Source: DATAYF01 sp036272735 (GTDB lineage: Bacteria; Chloroflexota; Ktedonobacteria; Ktedonobacterales; Ktedonobacteraceae). From it: a stretch of 6,346 bases of DNA. The notes beneath the pieces were generated by a model, which saw only the letters and a list, made by a program, of their open reading frames with translations, made no database searches and was not told the DNA's origin. Within the stretch, counting starts at the first letter, position 1. Each line of letters starts with the position of its first letter. The position numbers and the translations under genes are program-made. The stretch covers positions 1 to 6,346 of the forward strand of contig DATAYF010000303.1 in assembly GCA_036272735.1 (NCBI GenBank). The letters run 5' to 3'. Of the stretch, positions 1 through 4,285 are shown one piece after another.

Positions 1-198
1 CGTCTCCAGCCATTTTTTCGGTTACCAGGTCGCATCCAGTGGGACCATGAGGCCGTCCACGTCACCCTACGTCCGTTCAACAATCGACAACTCACGCGCG
101 ATCTGCTTGCCGTTTGTCAGCGCGGCAACGAGATTCAGCCATGACTCCCTGACGGCAGGCGTCTCACTCTACATGCGTCCTCTTCACCTTTTGGCTGA
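1..198 (+). pseudogene. C-terminal remnant of a transposase-like protein with an in-frame stop
   Basis: Frame 1 is open from the left edge to a TGA at 142-144. It encodes 47 residues that include LPGRIQWDHEAVHVTLRPFN and then NRQLTRDLLAVCQRGNEIQP. Directly after the TGA the same frame continues as LPDGRRLTLHASSSPFG up to a second TGA at 196-198. The pattern of a short beta-rich segment, 'LRPFNNRxLxRDL', then 'LPDGRRL' near the end is one I associate with the C-termini of transposase-like proteins abundant in Ktedonobacteria, but I cannot name the IS family. The simplest reading is that an arginine codon CGA became TGA, so the gene is probably inactive or truncated by its last 17 residues. The start, the catalytic region and any left inverted repeat lie outside the window. 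No right-end inverted repeat could be identified without the other end. Confidence 0.55.
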
Positions 199-435
199 AA
201 CCCTGTTAGTGATATTTAGATATCGGTCTTTTATTTTTTGGAGCCAGGAGAGTGCTTTAGAAGCAGCTTGATGCTGTTTGGTATGATAATAATTTACGAG
301 GAAATTTGACACCTTAATTGACACCTTATGTGCTAGACTGTAGCCTATTATCCTGTACTCTTGTGGACCTATAAGAGTCGTGATGTTGTGAAGAATTGGC
401 TTGAATGGCTGATGTAGCGCAGTCTTATTTATCAC
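199..435. other. AT-rich stretch without a supported gene
   Basis: From the end of the transposase remnant to the promoter of the next gene the sequence is clearly more AT-rich than the coding regions. The only open frame here is an 83-codon minus-strand frame (184-435) starting at GTG. It has no Shine-Dalgarno sequence upstream and no recognisable motif, so I do not call it. The stretch contains a 12-bp tandem repeat (306-329, listed separately). It may include the right flank or end of the transposable element whose gene tail lies at 1-198, but no terminal repeat can be proven from one end alone. Confidence 0.5.
306..329 (+). repeat. 12-bp tandem repeat carrying two TTGACA hexamers
   Basis: Two adjacent copies, TTGACACCTTAA (306-317) and TTGACACCTTAT (318-329), differ only in the last base. 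Each begins with a consensus -35 hexamer, TTGACA. The second copy has TAGCCT (341-346) at 17-bp spacing, a poor -10 element, so it could be a weak upstream promoter. The duplication could equally be a direct-repeat operator for the downstream regulator. It lies about 180 bases upstream of that gene's preferred start. Function is inference. Confidence 0.5.
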
Positions 436-464
436 TTGACTACTTATCGCGAATTACTTACAAT
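436..464 (+). promoter_or_regulatory. sigma-70-type promoter of the HTH regulator gene
   Basis: The -35 element is TTGACT (436-441) and the -10 element is TACAAT (459-464). They are separated by exactly 17 bp, and each matches the vegetative consensus at five of six positions. Transcription would start near 471, giving an untranslated leader of about 38 bases before the TTG start at 509. An upstream in-frame TTG at 476 would lie only about five bases from the transcript start. Confidence 0.7.
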
Positions 465-490
465 CAGGCTACACATTGAGCACGTACTCT

Positions 491-501
491 AGAAGGGAGG
501 T
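491..501 (+). promoter_or_regulatory. ribosome binding site that fixes the regulator start at TTG 509
   Basis: AGAAGGGAGGT contains an almost perfect Shine-Dalgarno core. It ends 7 bases before the TTG at 509-511, which is ideal spacing. The alternative in-frame TTG at 476 has no Shine-Dalgarno and would sit at the very 5' end of the predicted transcript. The site lies inside the longer reading frame and argues that its first 11 codons are not translated. Confidence 0.75.
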
Positions 502-508
502 CCGAGCT

Positions 509-1144
509 TTGTCATCACCAAATGAGGACGAGTGGCTGAGTTTGCGCCAGGCGGCAGAATTGCTCGGTATTCATCCTGCCACAGTACGCCTGTGGGCGGA
601 TCGCAACGAACTGCCATCGCGGCGCACGAGCGGAGGACATCGGCGCTTTCGCCGCTCGGATATTGAGACGCGCTTACAACAGGAAACAGCGTCTACTTCG
701 CAACCCAGCATCGCCATTCAACTGCTTATCCAGAGCGTGATGGGGCGCGCGCGTCTCTCATTTACCGATGGCACGCTCACGCAACTTCCCTGGTATCAGC
801 ACTTCAACGACCAGGCTCGCGATGCCTATCGCCACCTGGGTAGGCGAGTGCTCGATCTGCTGTTGCGTGCGCTCAGTAAGCAGACCGATGGCGAAACGCT
901 GCGCCGTGATGCCATCGAACTTGGCACCGAATACGGCACCATTACCACCAAAGCTCATGTTCCGGTCGCTGATGCCGTACGCGCATTCCTCTACTTCCGC
1001 ACGCTCTTCGATGAGGGCATCCTCCAACTCGCCGAGGTGCGTGGAACACGCGACCAGGATATCCCCTGGATCGAGAGCCTGTACCAGCTTCAGACGATCA
1101 CCAACGAAATATTACCCGCGCTTATCGAAGCTGCTGCGCTGTAA
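509..1144 (+). CDS. MerR/BldC-type helix-turn-helix regulator with a helical sensor-like C-terminal domain
   Basis: This is a 211-residue protein when started at TTG 509; the same frame is open back to TTG 476 (222 residues), but the Shine-Dalgarno and promoter favour 509. Residues about 10-55 form a winged HTH of the MerR/excisionase type. LSLRQAAELLGIHPATVRLW is the helix-turn-helix, and the RRTSGGHRRFRRSDIE stretch is the basic wing that normally reads the DNA minor groove. Residues about 70-211 are predicted all-helical, with GRRVLDLLLRALSKQ, then DAIELGTEYG and VADAVRAFLYFRTLFDEGIL. This faintly resembles the RsbR N-terminal-type sensory domains found ahead of stress-signalling modules. 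It has no cysteine or metal-binding cluster, so a metal or redox MerR is unlikely. It probably acts as a cytoplasmic DNA-binding transcription regulator; target and ligand are unknown. It has its own promoter, and the PBP gene 211 bp downstream also appears to have one, so an operon is doubtful. The HTH call is firm; the C-terminal domain assignment is inference. Confidence 0.85.
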   Translation: MSSPNEDEWLSLRQAAELLGIHPATVRLWADRNELPSRRTSGGHRRFRRSDIETRLQQETASTSQPSIAIQLLIQSVMGRARLSFTDGTLTQLPWYQHFNDQARDAYRHLGRRVLDLLLRALSKQTDGETLRRDAIELGTEYGTITTKAHVPVADAVRAFLYFRTLFDEGILQLAEVRGTRDQDIPWIESLYQLQTITNEILPALIEAAAL

Positions 1145-1187
1145 GGGATAGTACACAACTCTGTATTTCCCTCAGAAACGAAACAAA

Positions 1188-1216
1188 TTGACATCTTTTG
1201 CGTCTAAATATAGGTT
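1188..1216 (+). promoter_or_regulatory. possible distal promoter upstream of the PBP gene
   Basis: A perfect -35 hexamer TTGACA (1188-1193) is followed after 17 bp by TAGGTT (1211-1216), which matches only three of six -10 positions. It would add a leader of more than 130 bases to the PBP transcript. It is weaker than the proximal candidate and may be a chance match or use an activator. Confidence 0.3.
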
Positions 1217-1286
1217 GGGGAATTTTGCGGCCAATTTTTGGGTGCTGCTCTTTACGTTTCCCCATCCTTATGTACAGCAACAGCAC

Positions 1287-1315
1287 TTGCTTATATTCTT
1301 ACTATACTATATTAT
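1287..1315 (+). promoter_or_regulatory. likely proximal promoter of the PBP gene
   Basis: The -35 element is TTGCTT (1287-1292) and the -10 element is TATTAT (1310-1315), with 17-bp spacing, in a markedly AT-rich block. Transcription would start around 1322, giving a leader of roughly 34 bases to the ATG at 1356. The leader contains the purine-rich AAAAGGGA (1341-1348), a weak to moderate ribosome binding site 7 bases from the start codon. Confidence 0.55.
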
Positions 1316-1355
1316 ATGTTAAAAGGTATGATAGGGGCCAAAAAGGGACATATTT

Positions 1356-4193
1356 ATGTCAAGTAACCAGCGGGAACCAGAGGATGGGGACAAACTTCAT
1401 CCTGATGAAGAAATAGCTGCATCGCAAGATGATGCCGAACGTGAGCAGCAAGCTCAAGAAGATCAGGAGCAGGACGAACGCAATAATACCGACAAGATGC
1501 TTGCCATCAGGAAAAAGAAGCAGTCAACCGACGAAAATCCGGCGGTTGGTCCTGTAGCAGAGACACCAGCGCTGCACGCGCCAGAGCAGAGCAACGAGTT
1601 GCCGGATAATGGCGATGACGCGCAACGTCCCGCGCACGGCGTCGACGAAATTGACACCGTCTCATTCCGTGGCCCAACCTCGTCACCCGGCGATTGGGAA
1701 CCAACCGTCGCGTTCGCTCCGCCAGCAGAGATAAATGATTGGCAAGCGGGCGTATCGAATGATAGGTATAACGGCAGGAGAGAACCTGTAAGTGCCGTGC
1801 CGTATACACCGCCGTTGCTGAAAAACAACGATACATTTGCAAATGACTACTCCCCCATCAGCGACGATCCCATGCGTTGGCAGCGCCATCGCAAAGCTAT
1901 GCTGCACTATATATCGCGCAAACACATGCGCGACGTGCGCGGCGTCAAGCATCAAACGGCCAGACGTATCTGGATCAGCGTCTTCAGCACGCTCCTGGCT
2001 TTGCTGGTTGTGTTCCTTTCGCTCAGCGGAGCTAGTTCATACGTTGCCTACCAGTTTTACAACAACACGCAGAGCCAGTTTACCAACCAAATTATTAACC
2101 TGCCTTCGCTGTTGCCGAAGGATAATCTGAAAATCTACGATAGCAAGGGCGTGCTGCTTTACCAGGCAGTTGACCAGGGTATGCATACTACGATCACCTT
2201 TAAGCAGGTTCCACAAAGCATGGTGAATGCGGTGGTATCCGCCGAAGATAAAAACTTCTGGACCGATCCCGGCTTTGATCCCGCACGTATCTTGCAGTCC
2301 GCCCTGGTGGACCTCAGTCACCATTCGGCGGTACAGGGTGGCAGTACAATCACGCAGCAGTTGATCAAGAAATTAGTCGTTGGTGATAAGAGCGATCTGC
2401 AACGGAAATTACAGGAGGTTTCACTTACGCCCATTATCAATCAGCACTATACCAAGCCCGAGATCCTGACGATGTACCTCAATACCGTCTTCTACGGCGA
2501 AAATGCGTACGGCATTGACGCGGCAGCGAACGCCTTCTTCGACCTGCATGATCAGCCCAATAAGCCAGCCGTCAGCCAGCTCGACCTGGCCCAATCGGCC
2601 ATGCTGGCCGGATTGATCGATGGTCCGTCCATTTATGATCCCTTTTTAGCCCCACAACTGGCGTCGGCACGCTTCGACTACGTTATCAATCGTATGGTGG
2701 TGAATAAATACATTACCACCGCACAGGCACAGAGTGCCGAGCGCGAGGCGCAGGGCAAGCACTTCTTCAAGCATCCAACCAACCTGAACAACCTTGCCCC
2801 ACACTTTGTCTACTTCGTGATGCAGCAACTTGAGGATGCCTTCCACCTCAAGGGTACGCAGCTATCGCGTTCCGACATGCAGGTTCACACCACGCTGGAC
2901 CTGAAGCTACAGAACAAAATTCAGAAGATCGCCCAGGCGGCTATCGCGGCTATCCCGGCCTATCAGCACGTCACCAACGCCTCCGTTGTGTTGATTGATC
3001 CGCATACCGGAGCCGTCAAAACCCTACTTGGGAGTATCAACTATTACGACAAAGCGATTGGTGGGCAGTTTGACGTGGCTACCGATGGCTTCCGCCAGCC
3101 GGGGTCGTCGTTCAAACCCTATGTGTATGCTACCGCGTTTGAAAATGGTGTTTCGCCAGCCCAGGCCATTGCTGACACGCCCATTACGATCAACATTCCA
3201 GGGAGTGAGCCGTACACGCCGAAAAACTACGATTTTATGTATCACGGCAATGTGACCGTACGCTGCGCCCTGCAAACCTCGCTGAACATTCCGGCGGTGA
3301 AGACCTTGCAGCACGTAGGTATCGCTGCTTCGATGAAAACGGCGGAAGCGATGGGGCTTGGTCAATATAACGGGACGCCGACCGCCTCACTCGTGCTTGG
3401 TAGCCTGGGTATACACCTGATCGATCATACCTCGGCCTACGGCACCTTTGCCAACGGCGGCGTCCATGTCCCGTACTACACCATTCAAAAGGTAAATTTT
3501 GCCAACGATCAGCAGCACACATACAATCATCCCACCAATACCGGCAAACGTGTGCTCAGTCCGCAGATCGCCTACATGATGTCGAGTGTCCTGAGCGACG
3601 ATGCTTCACGTATCCACGAATTCGGCAATTGTGATCCCTTGCAATTGTTCTCGAATCCGCAGGGCGAATGTTTTGCCGGTAATCCTGGTACTGTGCGTCC
3701 CGCCGCAGCGAAAACCGGCACCAGTAACAACTTTACAGACAATCTGACCGTTGGGTATACCCCCGATTACGTGATGGGCGTGTGGGCGGGCAATAACGAT
3801 GGCACACCGATGGGTGCTGGCGTCACTGGTATCGTTGGTGCTGCGCCAATCTGGCACGATTCTATGCTGGTTGCCGAGCAAGGTCGCCCCATGCGCAACT
3901 TCCAGAATCCCGGTGGCCTGGTCCAGCAAAGCATGACCTACTCCGATGGGGTCCACTCGACCGACTGGTTCCTGCCTAACGCCGTACCAAACGTCGGGCT
4001 GCCACCCATTGGTAATCAGCCAGGCAACGCTATGATCAAGCAAAACAGTAACAAGATGGCGCGCTATGATCTCGCGGCGAAGGATCCCGCTCCTGGAATA
4101 AAGCCTGGAGCACCTGCTTCGAAGCCTATGCCGGCCTGGTGTCCCACCTATAACTACGCGCCCCCATCTCTTGGAGCACCGCCCGCCTGGTAG
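1356..4193 (+). CDS. class A penicillin-binding protein (bifunctional peptidoglycan glycosyltransferase / DD-transpeptidase)
   Basis: This 945-residue enzyme polymerises lipid II into glycan strands and cross-links the stem peptides on the outer face of the membrane. Residues 1-200 are a long hydrophilic cytoplasmic leader: Q/E/D-rich at about 18-45, Pro-rich at about 60-155, and basic just before the membrane. A single transmembrane anchor spans about 205-232. The GT51 domain follows (about 255-450), with EDKNFW at 297-302 (catalytic Glu297), GGSTITQQ at 328-335, RKLQE at 350-354 (second Glu354) and KPEILTMYLN at 367-376. The transpeptidase domain (about 510-850) has SSFK at 584-587 (acyl-serine Ser584), SLN at 642-644 and KTGT at 786-789, so both active sites look intact. 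It lacks PASTA repeats and ends in a short Pro/Gly-rich tail. Cys759 and Cys772 flank a loop just before the KTG strand and could form an extracellular disulfide. ATG 1356 is the start with a plausible ribosome site; a later start would cut only the leader. It resembles PBP1A/PonA proteins, but paralogues are common, so I give no symbol. Confidence 0.96.
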   Translation: MSSNQREPEDGDKLHPDEEIAASQDDAEREQQAQEDQEQDERNNTDKMLAIRKKKQSTDENPAVGPVAETPALHAPEQSNELPDNGDDAQRPAHGVDEIDTVSFRGPTSSPGDWEPTVAFAPPAEINDWQAGVSNDRYNGRREPVSAVPYTPPLLKNNDTFANDYSPISDDPMRWQRHRKAMLHYISRKHMRDVRGVKHQTARRIWISVFSTLLALLVVFLSLSGASSYVAYQFYNNTQSQFTNQIINLPSLLPKDNLKIYDSKGVLLYQAVDQGMHTTITFKQVPQSMVNAVVSAEDKNFWTDPGFDPARILQSALVDLSHHSAVQGGSTITQQLIKKLVVGDKSDLQRKLQEVSLTPIINQHYTKPEILTMYLNTVFYGENAYGIDAAANAFFDLHDQPNKPAVSQLDLAQSAMLAGLIDGPSIYDPFLAPQLASARFDYVINRMVVNKYITTAQAQSAEREAQGKHFFKHPTNLNNLAPHFVYFVMQQLEDAFHLKGTQLSRSDMQVHTTLDLKLQNKIQKIAQAAIAAIPAYQHVTNASVVLIDPHTGAVKTLLGSINYYDKAIGGQFDVATDGFRQPGSSFKPYVYATAFENGVSPAQAIADTPITINIPGSEPYTPKNYDFMYHGNVTVRCALQTSLNIPAVKTLQHVGIAASMKTAEAMGLGQYNGTPTASLVLGSLGIHLIDHTSAYGTFANGGVHVPYYTIQKVNFANDQQHTYNHPTNTGKRVLSPQIAYMMSSVLSDDASRIHEFGNCDPLQLFSNPQGECFAGNPGTVRPAAAKTGTSNNFTDNLTVGYTPDYVMGVWAGNNDGTPMGAGVTGIVGAAPIWHDSMLVAEQGRPMRNFQNPGGLVQQSMTYSDGVHSTDWFLPNAVPNVGLPPIGNQPGNAMIKQNSNKMARYDLAAKDPAPGIKPGAPASKPMPAWCPTYNYAPPSLGAPPAW

Positions 4194-4219
4194 GCGCGTT
4201 ACTGCACTTGTAATATATG

Positions 4220-4278
4220 AACCTGCATAGAAAGGCGTGTATGTGCTCTGAGCACATACACGCCTTTCTATGCAGGTT
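4220..4278. terminator. bidirectional terminator: perfect 59-bp palindrome between convergent genes
   Basis: The left arm 4220-4247 and right arm 4251-4278 are exact reverse complements over 28 bp. C4248 and G4250 can also be written as paired around T4249, so the palindrome is perfect and centred on 4249; as RNA the loop would be at least the three bases CTG. On the plus strand the hairpin begins 26 bases after the PBP stop and ends in TTTT (4277-4280). On the minus strand it begins 7 bases after the amylase stop and is followed by an AT-rich run. The position between two convergent stop codons fits a shared rho-independent terminator. The stem is far longer than most intrinsic terminators, so it could also be a dispersed palindromic repeat that has been put to this use. 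Confidence 0.85.
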
Positions 4279-4285
4279 TTGACGT

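Noticed and set aside
47..271. 74-codon plus-strand open frame at the left edge.
   Set aside because: It is an overlapping frame of the transposase remnant, whose frame 1 reading gives a far more protein-like sequence.
184..435. 83-codon minus-strand open frame in the AT-rich intergenic stretch.
   Set aside because: It has a GTG start without a Shine-Dalgarno, no recognised motif, overlap with the transposase tail, and composition like non-coding DNA.
339..473. 8-bp inverted repeat TGTAGCCT (339-346) and AGGCTACA (466-473), spanning the promoter of the regulator gene.
   Set aside because: The match is short, the arms are 119 bases apart, and no flanking symmetry extends it. A chance match of this size is expected in a region of this length.
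1216..1264. Possible hairpin with a 7-bp stem, TGGGGAA (1216-1222) and TTCCCCA (1258-1264), in the PBP upstream region, considered as a riboswitch or attenuator.
   Set aside because: The stem is 7 bp with a 35-base loop, no known riboswitch core is visible, and it lies upstream of the favoured proximal promoter.
509..4193. Idea that the regulator and PBP form one cell-wall stress operon.
   Set aside because: The 211-bp gap contains a good separate promoter close to the PBP start, and nothing in the sequence links the regulator to the PBP beyond shared orientation.
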